Assembly: GCA_964007475.1 (NCBI GenBank)
Contig: CAXFZM010000278.1
Location: 1-64,000, forward strand
Reading direction: 5' to 3'
Source: Hybos culiciformis
Taxonomy: Eukaryota; Arthropoda; Insecta; Diptera; Hybotidae
DNA length: 64,000 bases
The notes beneath the pieces are model-generated. The model was not told the DNA's origin. It did not search any database and saw only the letters and a program-made list of their open reading frames with translations. Position numbers and translations under genes: made by a program. Positions 34,101-44,879 of the stretch are shown here, one piece after another (position 1 is the stretch's first letter; every line of letters starts with the position of its first letter).

Positions 34101-34426
34101 CAATTAGTATTCAATAAATTTTTCAATTCGTATTCAACTATTTTCAACAATTGTTAACAATTATCAAAAAATTTCAATTATTTCACAACTTTCTAACATA
34201 TTGCAGAATTTTCAATCATAAAATAAATTTTCAACAAAACATATTGAAGAACATATTGAAGAATTTTCAATCATAAAACAAATTTTCAACAAAACCAGAT
34301 AAATTTTTAAATTAATATATAATTTTATGTTTTAATTTTTATATATTATTATTATTATATTATTATATTATTATTATTACAATTATTTTTACACTTATTT
34401 TATATTACATATAAATTAAATTTACC

Positions 34427-35309
34427 ATGAATCAATCAAATTCTTTTCCCGATTCCACACTTTCAAATACTTCTTCTGACATTAACGCCGCAACAGTTAA
34501 GCTTCCACAATTTTGGACATCTTGTCCAGAAGCTTGGTTCCTTTTAATTGAGGCTCAATTTCAATCTAAACATATTACAATTGACGATACAAAATATACT
34601 CACGTACTATCGGTTTTACCTCAAGAAGTAATTCAAACCATTTTGAGTTTTCTTCGTAATGCTCCAAATGTTTAAATATAATTCATTAAAAGAAATTCTT
34701 CTCAAACGTTACACTATAAGTGAAGAAAAACGTTTAGAAGAATTACTTTCTACTTTAGAAATTGGGGATCGAAAACAATCAGATTTTTATTGTTCTATGG
34801 AATGTTTAGTTGAAACTACTTCTACAGTAGGTACACAATTATTGAGATCTTTATGGATGAGAAAACTTCCCACAAATTTAAATATAGCTTTAGTTCGCTC
34901 CAATATTGACAACATAGATAATCTTCTAAATTTAGAAGACAAAATTTGGGAAATTTCCCATTTTAATACAATTTCTTCATTAAATTATTCAAATTCTTTT
35001 TCAAATTCAAATACTTTACCACTTTCTCAAATTTCACCTATTCAAAATTCCAATTTTGAAACAAATTTACGTTTTACTAATTTAGAAAAACGATTAAATG
35101 ATCTTACTAAAATTGTATCAGATTTAACATTTTCTAATCGTACTTCTCGATCACGATCTTCTAGTCGCGATTCTCGTTCAAAATCTTCTCGTAATCATAC
35201 TCACACAGATTTTTGTTGGTATCATTATAATTTTGGTAATAATGCAACAAAATGTAAAACACATTGTAAATTTAATAATTCTACAAATTTAGATAGCTCA
35301 AAAAACTAA
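34427..35309 (+). pseudogene. CsRn1-type gag
   Basis: Starts MNQSNSFPDSTLSNTSSD, then VKLPQFWTSCPEAWFLLIEA, the capsid signature of this group (P.FW...P..WF...E..F). A frameshift at ~34660 moves to a second frame holding LLKRYTISEEKRLEELLSTL, GDRKQSDFYCSME, LRSLWMRKLPTNL and a serine/arginine-rich tail (SRSRSSSRDSRSKSSRN). The CWYHYNFGNNATKCKTHC metal-binding motif comes near the end. The length is normal for the group apart from a small loss at the frameshift. The protein would form the particle shell. Confidence 0.85.
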
Positions 35310-36541
35310 ATGAGTCGCCATTATCAGTTAAATCACATCGTTTATTTTTATACGATAAAGAAAATAATCTTAATTTTTTAATTGATACTGGGGCAGACAT
35401 TTCCGTTATTCCCAACACTGTTTTTGGTCTTTTTAAAAAAAATCCTACTTTCGAATTATCTGCAGCAAATGGAACGATTATAAATACTTTTGGTACAAAA
35501 CTTTTAAATATTAATTTTAATCTTCGTCGTCCATTTAACTTTGTTTTTACTTTAGCAGACGTTAAAAAACCAATTATTGGCGCTGATTTTTTATCTAAAT
35601 TTGATTTATCTGTTGATCTACAAAACAAAAAGTTAATAGATTCTCAAACATCTTTATCTATTAATTGTTTTTCAAAATTTGATTGTACTTCATCTCCCAA
35701 ACTTTATTCTATAAAAAATTCAAATTCTTTTTCTGACATTCTTAAAAAATTTCCCGAATTAATTTCTACTCCACAATTTGATAAACCCACTAAACACAAT
35801 GTTAAACATCACATTTTAACTAAAGGTAATTTACCTTTTACTAAACCTAGAAGATTAGATACAAAAAAATTTAACATTGCGAAAACAGAATTCGAACACA
35901 TGTTACAAATGGGAATTTGTAGACCTTCATCTTCTCCAGTTTCATCGGCACTTCATATGGTCTCTAAGAATGATAATAACTGGAGACCTTGTGGTGACTA
36001 TCGCCAATTAAATCTTGTTACAATTCCCGATCGCTATCCTATTCAACACATTCAAAATTTAATTTTAAATTTACATGGTTGTTCAATATTTTCAAAAGTT
36101 TATCTAGTTAGAGCCTACCATAATATTCCCATTGCAGAAGAAGACATTCATAAAACAGCTATTACTACTCCTGGTTTAAGAAATGCTGCTCAATCTTTCC
36201 AAAGATTTATGAATGAAGTTACTTTTGGTTTAGATTTTCTATACGTTTATTTAGATGATATTTTAATTTTTAGCAAATCTCATGAAGATTATAAACAACA
36301 TTTAAAATTATTGTTTCAAAGATTAGTGGATTATGGATTAACTATTCAACCTTCTAAATGTGTTTTTGGTGTAGAAGAACTTGACTTTCGTGTAAAAATT
36401 ATTTCAGAATTTCCTAAACCATCTTCAATAAAACATATTCAACAGTTTGTTGGAATGATTAATTATTATCACAGATTCATACCATCCTTAGCTCATTTAC
36501 TTGCACCTATTTATGATCATCTCACAAAATTAACTAATTAA
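35297..36541 (+). pseudogene. CsRn1-type protease and reverse transcriptase
   Basis: One open frame overlapping the gag end in another frame. Protease: [16 protein letters not shown], intact DTG, then [15 protein letters not shown]. Reverse transcriptase: [62 protein letters not shown], and [17 protein letters not shown]. Two oddities are visible. The aspartate of the usual D-L-V-R-A-Y motif is tyrosine (VYLVRAYH), and about a dozen residues are missing both after TAITTP (the FGLFEF..MPFGL segment) and before KIISEFPKP. Both would inactivate polymerisation. The frame has no internal ATG before 35900, as expected for a frameshift-expressed pol. Confidence 0.88.
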
Positions 36542-37080
36542 CTAATAAATTAAAAAATCTTCAAAAATTCCTTTTTCTTGGCCTGATTTTTGTGACATAA
36601 ATTTCAATCAAATTAAACAGAAGCTTTCTGAAGCTTCTTTATTAATTTTTCCAATTGAAAATGAACCATTTGCGTTAACTGTTGATGCTTCTAATGTAGC
36701 AATTGGAGCAGTCCTTCAGCAAATTAACAATAAAAATAATTTACCTATTGCTTTCTTTTCAAAAAAACTTTCTGATACTGAAAAGAAATATTCCGCTTTT
36801 GATAGAGAACTTTTAGCCATTTATTTATCCATCAAACATTTTCGATCATTTTTAGAAGGCAATGATTTTACAGTTTATACAGATCATAAGCCCCTTATCT
36901 TTGCTTTATCATCCAAAACTGAACGCAGTCCACGCCAAGCACGCCATTTGGATTATATTGCTCAATTTACTTCAGATATCCGTCATATTAAAGGTAAAGA
37001 TAATATTATTGCTGACACTCTTTCCCGTATTGAAGATTCTCTAGATTCATCAGAAATTACAACGTGTAAATTTGATCTAT
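36542..37080 (+). pseudogene. CsRn1-type RNase H
   Basis: After a stop at 36541 another frame carries PFALTVDASNVAIGAVLQQI, PIAFFSKKLSDTEKKYSAFD, RELLAIYLSIKHFR, FLEGNDFTVYTDHKPLIFAL, then RQARHLDYIAQFTSDIRHIK and GKDNIIADTLSRI. The catalytic D, E and D positions (VDAS, DREL, TDHK) are present. It degrades the RNA strand during cDNA synthesis. A further break near 37080 separates it from the integrase. Confidence 0.88.
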
Positions 37081-38249
37081 TGCTCAACAACAAATTTCTG
37101 ATTCCGAACTTCAAAATCTATTAATTTCTCCTAAAAATAATTCAAAATTTATTCTTGATCAAATTACTTTATCAAATTCAAACACCAAACTGTGGTGCGA
37201 AATTTCCTCAAATAAACCTCGACCATGTATTCCATTATCTTTTCGTAAAATCATTTTTGATTCTTTACATAATTTATCTCATCCCAGTATTCGTGCTACT
37301 CGAAAAATTATTACATCTAAATATTTTTGGCCTTTTATGAATCTTAATATTAATGAGTGGTCTAAAAATTGTTTAAATCTATCGTCACACTAAACCACTT
37401 TCAGGTACATTTCCACTTCCTTCAGATAGATTTCAGAATATTCATATGGATATTGTTGGCCTTCTACCCCCATCAAAAGGATGTTCATACATTTTAACAA
37501 TTGTTGATCGATATACTAGCTGGCCCGAAGCTTATCCCATTCCTGATATGACTGCTACTACTATTGCTTCTACATTTTTTAACCAGTATATTTCCCGTTT
37601 TGGCGTTCCATTGTCTTTAACAACTGATCAAGGTAGACAATTTGAATCAAAATTATTTACAGAATTATCTAAATTTTTAGGTACTCATAAAATTCGAACT
37701 ACAACTTATCACCCTAAATCAAATGGTTTAGTTGAACGTTTTCATCGCCAACTTAAAACATCTTTAATAGCTCGTTGTAATACTATGAACTGACATGATG
37801 AAATTTTTATTGTTCTTCTAGGTTTTAGAACCGCGATAAAGGAAGATATTAAGTATTCATCTGCTGAATTAGTTTATGGTGAAAATATTCGTGTTCCTAG
37901 TGAATTTTTCGTTTCAAATACTTCTCAACCTTTAGATCATTCACAATTAATTTCACAATTACGTTCAAATTTTAAACAAATTCGTCCGGTTCCAACTAGA
38001 CATAAATCATATGAAAATTTTTATATTCCCAATGATTTACTCTCGAGTAAATTTGTGTTTGTGAAATCATTTAACAAAAAAATTTTAAATCCTCCTTACG
38101 AAGGTCCTTTCGAAGTTCTTCAACGTTTCGACAAATTTTTCAAAATTAATTTCAATGGTAAAATTAAACATATTTCAATCAATCATTTAAAACCAACATG
38201 TTTCTCCTTCATTACAACATTCACCGCCATCTACAATACCTACTCGTAA
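37081..38249 (+). pseudogene. CsRn1-type integrase
   Basis: Zinc-binding start ...IIFDSLHNLSHPSIRATRK with WSKNC; the second cysteine pair is damaged by a small deletion near 37380. The catalytic core has NIHMDIVGLLPPSKGCSYIL (first D), SLTTDQGRQFESKLFTELSK (second D), and TYHPKSNGLVERFHRQLKT (E). A TGA at ~37793 follows NTMN. The frame resumes and ends with VFVKSFNKKILNPPYEGPFE and ISINHLKP, the C-terminal GPF/chromo-like part of this group. A purine-rich tract (GGAAGGGGGG, ~38280) precedes the 3' LTR. Confidence 0.88.
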
Positions 38250-38292
38250 TGTTTCTTTTTCCTTATAATTTTTTTATCTGGAAGGGGGGTAT

Positions 38293-38587
38293 TGTAGTGG
38301 TTCATTTCATTTTCATATAAAATCAATACATCAAGTTTTCATTATTAAAAATGTAAATTATAAATTTAGATTTTTATTTCAGTTATAATTTTTAGTTCTC
38401 ATAGAGAGTTTGAATTTTAAAATAAAAAAAATAAAATTATTATAATTTTTCAGTTAAAAATATTCTTTCTAATAATAAATATTATAATTAATTATAAATA
38501 AAATTATATATATAATTCTAAATAAATATTTAATTTTTAATTTTTATATAATGGTTTTAATTTATTAAATAAATATTAACCGTTATA
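38293..38587 (+). repeat. 3' LTR of the CsRn1-type gypsy element
   Basis: The same 295 bp as the 5' LTR with about one difference seen by eye (CAGTTAAAAA versus CAGTAAAAAA). It is followed by the CCTG target duplication. Confidence 0.9.
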
Positions 38588-38591
38588 CCTG

Positions 38592-39240
38592 TAAATATTT
38601 ATATGTTATATTAAGAATGAATTTTATATGTTAAGAATGAATTTATACGGAATTTGAATCTGTAGCAATTTTGGTAAAAATAATAATTTTATAATGTAGG
38701 TAAGTTCCAAATGAAAAATATTATGATATAAATGCTGACTAGGGACTAAAATAGTATAAAAACGCATGAATTTGAATAATAAAGTCATTATAATTTTAGA
38801 AACAGATTAAGGTGTTTGTTCTTTTATTATGATCCCCTTGTTATTAACGTTCCAAGTGCCTTAATAATAAATTTTAATCAAAAGTTATTAAGGTTTCAAG
38901 TTCCTTAATAATTTCATAAAACAGAGGAAGTTGTTGAGGTTTCAAGTGCCTTAATAATTCATAAAAGGTGAAGATATTCCAGTCCAAGTGCTGGAATAAC
39001 ATTCAAGTAAATATAGTAGAGTGGATCTTTTAGTTCAAGTACTAAAACACTCTGCAATATTACCTTCAGTAATTGTTAATACATTGAATATTCTAGTCCA
39101 AGTACTAGAATATTTTGTCTCTCAATTTTTAGCTCCAGGACAGCAGTTCACTGTTGTTTAGTCCAAGTGCTAAACAACCCCAGCAAAATCCGGATTTAGT
39201 GCACGTACTAAATCCACCATCAGTTCGGTATATTCATACA
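38592..39240 (+). repeat. 3' LTR of the gag-only BEL/Pao element, right part
   Basis: Continues the LTR cut at 33430. It contains the same TATA-like and AATAAA signals and eight hairpins. It ends TTCATACA, followed by TAGGT. Confidence 0.9.
38841..39215 (+). promoter_or_regulatory. Array of eight loop-conserved hairpins in the 3' LTR
   Basis: HP1 38841-38867 (TTATTAA/TTAATAA). HP2 38885-38911 (TTATTAAGG/CCTTAATAA, fully paired). HP2b 38931-38957 (TTGTTGAGG/CCTTAATAA). HP3 38975-38998 (TATTCCAG/CTGGAATA). HP4 39028-39047 (TTTTAG/CTAAAA). HP5 39087-39114 (AATATTCTAG/CTAGAATATT). HP6 39153-39178 (GTTGTTTAG/CTAAACAAC). HP7 39192-39215 (GGATTTAG/CTAAATCC). Loops are variants of YCCAAGTR. HP2b and the right arm of HP3 are missing from the 5' LTR. 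Confidence 0.75.
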
Positions 39241-39345
39241 TAGGTGTTTGTGTTTGTGTTTATGTTTTTTTTTTTAATTCTATGTTTTAGTGTCTTTTTA
39301 TTATTTTTTATTTCCTGGTTAGGCGGGGTTAGGCGGGGTTTAGCA

Positions 39346-39908
39346 TCAACCAACAAAAGGAAAGCTATTTTAATCGGAGCTTTTGTTCATGAAACCTATA
39401 AATTATTGGTTAACTTGTTGCACCCGAAAAAAGTTGAAGATGATGCGTCGACGTTTGATGTGCTCTGTGAGGTAATGGAAAATCATTTCAAACCAGCTAT
39501 TTCATCATTTGCTGCGCGTAACACATTTTATAGTGCTACAATAGATTTCAGTGAAACAATACAACAATGGGCTGCTATCGTAAGGGCATTAGTAGTTAAC
39601 TGTGAGTTCGGAAACGAATTAGAAGTAGCAATGCGAAACCGATTTATTTTTGGTTTAGAGAAATCTCCGGTCAAAGATAAATTATTTGCAGAAAACATAA
39701 AAACATAACATTTTCAGAAGCAGTTACAACGGGCCAAGCAATTGAATGTGCTAAGCAGCAATATGAAATAAAACAGGAACCAACTTTATCAGATGGTATT
39801 TACAGAATTGGTCAAAACAACAACGATAAAAAAAAATATGTGAGTCTCGGGACACACGGAAGAAGTGAAACTTCATGGCAAGTAGCATTTTCTGGGGAGG
39901 CTAAATAA
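39346..39908 (+). pseudogene. Mag-type gypsy gag (capsid part)
   Basis: The frame gives KRKAILIGAFVHETYKLLVN, LLHPKKVEDDASTFDVLCEV, MENHFKPAISSFAARNTFYS and RNRFIFGLEKSPVKDKLFAE. After a frameshift at ~39705 it continues TFSEAVTTGQAIECAKQQYE. This is the capsid domain of the arthropod Mag-like gypsy group. The start is missing: the sequence upstream of ~39346 is T-rich and unrelated, directly bordering the BEL/Pao LTR. It is the first piece of an old element whose later parts lie at 42.2-43.8, 53.2-55.5 and 58.5 kb. Confidence 0.8.
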
Positions 39909-40065
39909 ATATTTAAAATGGCCAAGTCCACATAATACATGACGCCAATCGATTTTTTCGACGGCGACTTGTTGATTTTTGTCCTTCGACTGCTGCGGCC
40001 AGTCGACTTAAAATAACTTGTTTTGGGGGAATTCGGCGGCTTAGATAAATTAAAAAAAAAAAAAA

Positions 40066-40336
40066 CAAACTAAGCAGTCATTGAACTGCCGACAGAAGTT
40101 AATTCTTAAAAGATTTAAACTATGAAATAATAGTGACTACAAATGATATGCTGCTCAGACAAAATGTAAATTAAAATAAAAATCAATTTTATTGAAGGCA
40201 AGATTTTCTATTGTTACTTTTCATTTTAGTTTACAATTTGTACTGAGCAGCCCATCATTTGTAGCAACTGTTATTTCATAGTTTAAATCTTTTAAGTATT
40301 AACTTCTGTCGGCAATTCTATGACTGCTTCGTGTTT
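40066..40336. repeat. Foldback element (~112-bp arms)
   Basis: The left arm (40066-40178) and right arm (40222-40336) are reverse complements with few mismatches. Shared words include GCCGACAGAAGTTAAT, AAAAGATTTAAACTATGAAA and CTACAAATGAT. The ~43-bp centre is AT-rich. It is inserted in the gag of the Mag-type element and directly precedes a tandem array. Confidence 0.9.
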
Positions 40337-40351
40337 TTTTTTGCTTATATT

Positions 40352-41015
40352 GATCCGGGAAGACCCTAACCACAGCTCCCCACCTAATATTTTTGGTCAG
40401 GTAATCTTTATTTCACCGAAGCTACCTATTTTGAAAAAAAAAATTTTTTGTTAATTTTGAGCCGGGACGAACCTAACCGCAGCTCTATAACCAAAATTTT
40501 TGGTCAGGTAATCTTATTTGACCGAAGCTACCGATTTTGAAAAAAAACATTTTTTTGTAAATTTTGAGCCGGGACGCCCTAACCGTAGCTCCGTACCCAA
40601 AATTTTTGGTCAGAAAGTCTTTATTTCACCGAAGTTACCTATTTTGAAAACATTTTTTTTTTGTAAATTTTGAGCCGGGACCGTAGCTCCCTACCCAAAA
40701 TTTTTGGTCAGATAATCTTTATTTCACCAGAGCTACCTATTTTCAAAAAAAAATTTTTTTTTGTAAATTTTGAGCCGGGACGACCCTAACCAGGTAATCT
40801 TTATTTGACCGAAGCTACTTATTTTGAAAAAAAAAAATGTTTGTAAATTTTGAGCCGGGACGACCCTAATCGTAGCTCCGTACCCAAAATTTTTGGTCAG
40901 ACAGTCTTTATTTCACCGAAGCTACCTATTTTGAACAGAAATGTTTTTTTTGCATATTTTTGGCCAGATAATCTTTATTTCATCAGAGCTACCTATTATG
41001 ACAAAAAAAAAATTT
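40352..41015. repeat. Tandem array, ~105-bp unit, about seven copies
   Basis: Units begin GAGCCGGGACGACCCTAACC, then CGTAGCTCCGTACCCAAAA, TTTTTGGTCAGATAATCTTT and CACCGAAGCTACCTATTTTG, and end in an A/T tract. Some units carry internal deletions (for example near 40680 and 40790), and the last is truncated. Confidence 0.93.
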
Positions 41016-42210
41016 TAATTTGAAATAATATGTAAACGAAAGATTTTTAGAAAATAATTTGAATTTAAATTTTTCGCGCCAAATTATTTTGTTTTTATAA
41101 ATGACAAAAATGATTATTGAGTGGACTTTCTTTTTTGTGAGTATTGAAACGTCAAAAAACAATGTCGTTTCGAACTCGAATGAGTCTCCGAAAATAAATT
41201 TTTACACTCTACACAATAACTCAATTATATCATACAACGCCTCTAAAGAAGTATTAACTTTAAAAAATTAAAAACCAGCGACTACTTAGCGATAAAAACA
41301 TTTATTATTATTATTATTAAGTTATTTTCTTTCTGAATTTTATAATTTTTGTACATTATACAACTTAATTTTATTTATTTTAGAGTTCAGGTTCTAAATT
41401 ACTTTTTAAACTCAAAAAGTTTAGTGGCATAATGGCTAGAATTATGGCTGCATGGCAACACTGATTGCCAGATGATTTCTACTATATTTTAAGCCGTAAA
41501 CAAAATTCCGGTTACAACTATTAGCGACAAGAATGTATAAAAAAACAGCATATATGCCCGAATAGTTTATTAGTACTTCTTCTGAAAAGTAATTGGAATA
41601 AAAATATTCTACATGCATTGCATTAATGCAATTTAATGGCAAAAATAATTTATACAAACAACTCAATTACAAATTACTTAAAAAAAAATCTGTTTTAGTT
41701 AAAAGAGCATTTTCAAATATGCCTGCAAAATTTGACATTAGTATTTCTTCCAAAAAGTAATTGTAATAAACATATTCCTCCTGCATTTTATTAGTGTAAT
41801 TTAATGTCAAAAATAAATTACACTAACAAACTAAAAAAATTACATTAAGAAAAATAAGTTATTTACAAAATAGGTGCATTGGAACATTTTTATTCAGAAT
41901 ACATATTTGTATTCCAGAAATTTTTGAAAATTAGCACTAATAATTAATAAATGAAATATTTGTTATTCAATAATTTATAATAAATTTTGTTTTCCTTTCA
42001 ATAGAAAAAAAAATGCTGAGCCAATATAGAGTAGGTTATTGCGCTGATTAGCTTCATTAAGTTGCTAGCGGCTGTCGGTTTTTTCATCAGCTGACACATA
42101 AATTTTTTCTTTTTTCTTTTTTTTTTGCCTTTTTTTTTGACAATAATCGAGGCATTTTTGACAATACTCGTTACATTTTTGACACTTACATTTTTTTCAC
42201 TCTCAATCAC
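41016..42210. other. Unassigned insertion between gag pieces
   Basis: No gene was recognised. GCCTCTAAAGAAGT occurs at ~41241 and again at ~42212 at the restart of gag. This may be a duplicated edge of the inserted block. Confidence 0.35.
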
Positions 42211-42371
42211 AATGCCTCTAAAGAAGTTTCACTTCAAAAATGTATGCTATGTTTGCGGGTATAGTAATCATTTGAGCTCGAATTTCAGATTTAAAGATTC
42301 AGATGCAAAAAGGGCATTTAGAAAAAATGTGTAGAAATGATACTAACATAAATAATAATGCTACTAATTAA
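42211..42371 (+). pseudogene. Mag-type gypsy gag zinc knuckles
   Basis: From MPLKKFHFKNVCYVCGYSNH the frame continues LSSNFRFKDSD, where the second half of the first knuckle is degraded (cysteine replaced by F). After a frameshift it reads KGHLEKMCRND, the end of a second CCHC knuckle. Paired knuckles are the nucleocapsid of this gypsy group. About 1.8 kb of inserted DNA separates this from the capsid part. Confidence 0.65.
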
Positions 42372-42775
42372 AATGTATATGTATTTTATAGTAAACAATT
42401 CTGATTTAAGTTTATATAATGTTAGGTGCGATTCAAATGATTTGAGCCATATAACATTGTAAGTTAAATTGAACAGTGTTCCGATGACCATGGAAATTTA
42501 TACCGGTGCCGCCATTCCGCGATTTCATTGGATCTTTATAAGACGTTTTTCTCAAACCTAGAAATTGCTAAAACAGCATTAATTTTTCCAGCTATAACGG
42601 CACTAAAATTAATCCATACGGTGTTTGTAATTTGCCTATTCAATATGATAATAGGGTCAAAACAATAGAAATCACAGTAATTGAGAATGGAGGTCTGCCA
42701 ATTTAAGGGCGAAATTTTTTAAAGTTATTTGAAGTTGAGTTAGAAAAAATAAATTTTTTAAGTGGTGATAATTAA

Positions 42776-43800
42776 CTCAAAAAATTATTAAATAAATATC
42801 AAGAAATTTTTGATGATAAATTAGGGACATTTAATAAGAACAGAGTTACGTTAAGATTAAAAAACGACGCAATACCAAAATTTTGCAAACCTGGACCATG
42901 TCCACTAGCATTAAAGGAAAAAATACAAGCTGAAATGATAAGTTTTAATCGGTATTTTAGAACCAGTTTCACACAGTGAGTGGGCAACGCCAATTGTACC
43001 GGTCTTAAAAAAAAGGGAAGTGAGAACATGTGGAAATTTTAAAATCACAGTTAATCCTCTAGTAAGTTGACAGATATCCCTAGCCACGAATTGAAGAACT
43101 TTTTTCTCAATTGGTTGTTATAGTTATGTACTAAGCTAAGAGCATTTAATAGTATATACACTCTAAGTACATGGCTATACATATTCTCTTAATATATATG
43201 TATCTCTTAGCATACATATATATTCTGTTAATTAGGTCAAGAAATATTGTTTATTTATAACAAATTATAATGATAATAAAATCAGTTTTACTTGACTAAT
43301 TTACCTGACAAGATCTTTTATTAAAACATTGGTGAGGAATTTTCTAAGCTTGATTTGTCGATGGCTTATCAACAACTAGTTTTGGATGAAAAATCCAGAG
43401 AGTTGACCACCATTTCTACATCGAAAGGGTTGTCACCAGTACCTGCCATTTTTCAAAAAAAAAAAGGAAAGTATTTTAGCAGGTATTGAAAATGTAGTTT
43501 GTTTTCTTGATGACGTCCTTATTACAGCACCTAATCGTAGAAAACACTTAGAAATTTTAGAAATCGTTTTGAAAAAATTACATTGTGCAAGATTTAAACT
43601 TGGTCGCCACAAATGTAGCTTTTTCCAAAAATCAATTAAATATCTCGGTCATATTATTGACAAGAATGGCTTACAATCTTGTCCAGAAAAAGTTGAAGCA
43701 CTTACGAATATAAAGACCCCAGAAAATTTAAATGAATTGCGAAGTTTTTTAGGAGTTCAGCGTAGCCTTTTTCTGGAAAGTCATGGTAAAACCTTGAAAG
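42776..43800 (+). pseudogene. Mag-type gypsy reverse transcriptase (interrupted)
   Basis: Reading begins LKKLLNKYQEIFDDKLGTFN, then KFCKPGPCPLALKEKIQAEM, and a frameshift to [20 protein letters not shown] and [14 protein letters not shown]. After a 213-bp solo LTR it resumes GEEFSKLDLSMAYQQLVLDE (first catalytic D intact), VCFLDDVLITAPNRRKHLEI (LDD box), KCSFFQKSIKYLGHIIDKNG and ELRSFLGV. The segment between the D-L-S motif and VCFLDD is shortened. The upstream protease region (42380-42740) is too decayed to read reliably. After ~43765 the sequence changes to repeats of GAAAGTCATGG. Confidence 0.82.
43116..43328. mobile_element. Short solo LTR (213 bp) with 5-bp target duplication
   Basis: Starts TGTTATAGTTATGTACTAAG, ends TTTTATTAAAACA, flanked on both sides by TTGGT (43111-43115 and 43329-43333). 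It splits the Mag-type reverse transcriptase between the LFSQL and EEFSKLDL motifs. Length, TG...CA ends and 5-bp duplication fit a Copia-like LTR, but no internal region exists to prove the family. Confidence 0.8.
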
Positions 43801-44326
43801 TCATGGGAAAAAAATATGGTTATGGAAACCCGGGAAAGTAATTGAATTTGGAAATGAAGCTGGAAAAATCCTTATTAATTTCTGTTTCTTATCTACTATT
43901 TAACTAAAATAATCGCATTTTAAAGTAGATATGCTATTTTTTCATGTGTTCCACTATTTTCCAAACTTTGCTGTGAGTCAAAAACAGTTTTTTACGATGA
44001 TTTCCGTGAATATTTAAAAAAAGAATTTTGGAAATTATTCATCGTATGAAAAGCTATGTACAATTCTAAGATTTGTGTAATTTTTTGTCATAGAAATGCG
44101 TCAGTAGCAGGGACGGCTGGTGGTACTAAGCAACCCAGACATTGCCTGGGTGCTTATATTCCTCCTCATTGCTTATATTTTATTCTAACTATTATATATT
44201 TTTGCCATAATGCAAATATAACAACATAAGAAATGCGTTCTCATAATCCTTTTTGTGTAGCATTAAAAGCAACAAAATAATTGCTTGCTTATAGGCGATA
44301 TTGAAATTTATTTGTTATTGTTTTAA

Positions 44327-44800
44327 CACGTTGACGGACAGTAGAAACAAGTGAAATTCGAAAATTGACACTATATGTTTTTGTAATTTTTAGAATATTA
44401 GAAGTATAGTTTTACTCTTTCTGCTTAAATACACTTAATTTTGATTAATTCAGCACCTTTAATTAGGTTGCGGCTACAACCGTCATGGCGCCAGCGGACT
44501 CTAGACACTATGTAATGGGACGATGGCGGCTATAACAGCAAACAGTAATGGGACGATGGCGGCTATAAATCGCACTACTCCGTTCACAACCACGTGCATA
44601 CTCAATGTGTTAACCTTGCATACTAAATTTTTTTTCGAAAACATGACACTAGGCTTCTACTTGTACGCTGGTAAATGCACATTTGTGCTGCTACAGCCGC
44701 AGTGTCTAAAAACGACCGTTTCGTATTGGACGGCTATTGCCGTCATGTCACATAGTGAACTTGAACTTGACGGCTATAGACGCAACTGTCCGTCAACGTG
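44327..44800. mobile_element. piggyBac-type MITE nested in the hAT element
   Basis: Terminal repeats CACGTTGACGGACAGT and ACTGTCCGTCAACGTG (one mismatch at most) lie between TTAA on each side (44323-44326 and 44801-44804). The TTAA duplication is diagnostic of piggyBac transposition. The interior is comparatively GC-rich, with a CGGCTATA motif repeated, and non-coding. Confidence 0.88.
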
Positions 44801-44879
44801 TTAAAAGAGAGAATTTTTCTTATAAGAAACAAAACAAAGAAGAAAATTTGATGTGATGTAAAAAAGGCAATTGATTTTT

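Larger units (their letters stand above)
33431..38587 (+). mobile_element. CsRn1-type Ty3/gypsy element with matching LTRs
   Basis: The 5' LTR (33431-33725) and 3' LTR (38293-38587) are both 295 bp, start TGTAGTGGTTCATTTC and differ at about one position by eye. The CCTG duplication flanks it (33427-33430 and 38588-38591), inside a BEL/Pao LTR. A gag with a C-x2-H-x8-A...C...C motif (CWYHYNFGNNATKCKTHC) and the order PR-RT-RNase H-integrase place it in the CsRn1/Kabuki group. The coding part has several frameshifts, deletions and a lost catalytic residue. Confidence 0.92.
31159..39240 (+). mobile_element. Gag-only BEL/Pao element, 3' LTR split by a gypsy insertion
   Basis: LTRs begin TGTTCAGAAACATC and end TTCATACA. 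The flanking bases are TACGT on the left and TAGGT on the right, a probable 5-bp duplication with one change. The internal region (31874-33329) holds only a tRNA-Trp primer site, a gag frame and a purine-rich tract (CAACGGGGGCCAGAA) right before the 3' LTR. No protease or pol exists, and the gag runs almost straight into the 3' LTR. It is therefore a non-autonomous derivative that would need enzymes in trans. Confidence 0.85.

Noticed and set aside
39320..39343. GGTTAGGCGGGGTTAGGCGGGG, resembling insect telomere repeat TTAGG
   Set aside because: Only two imperfect units of about ten bases, inside a retroelement junction; coincidence is likelier than telomeric origin.
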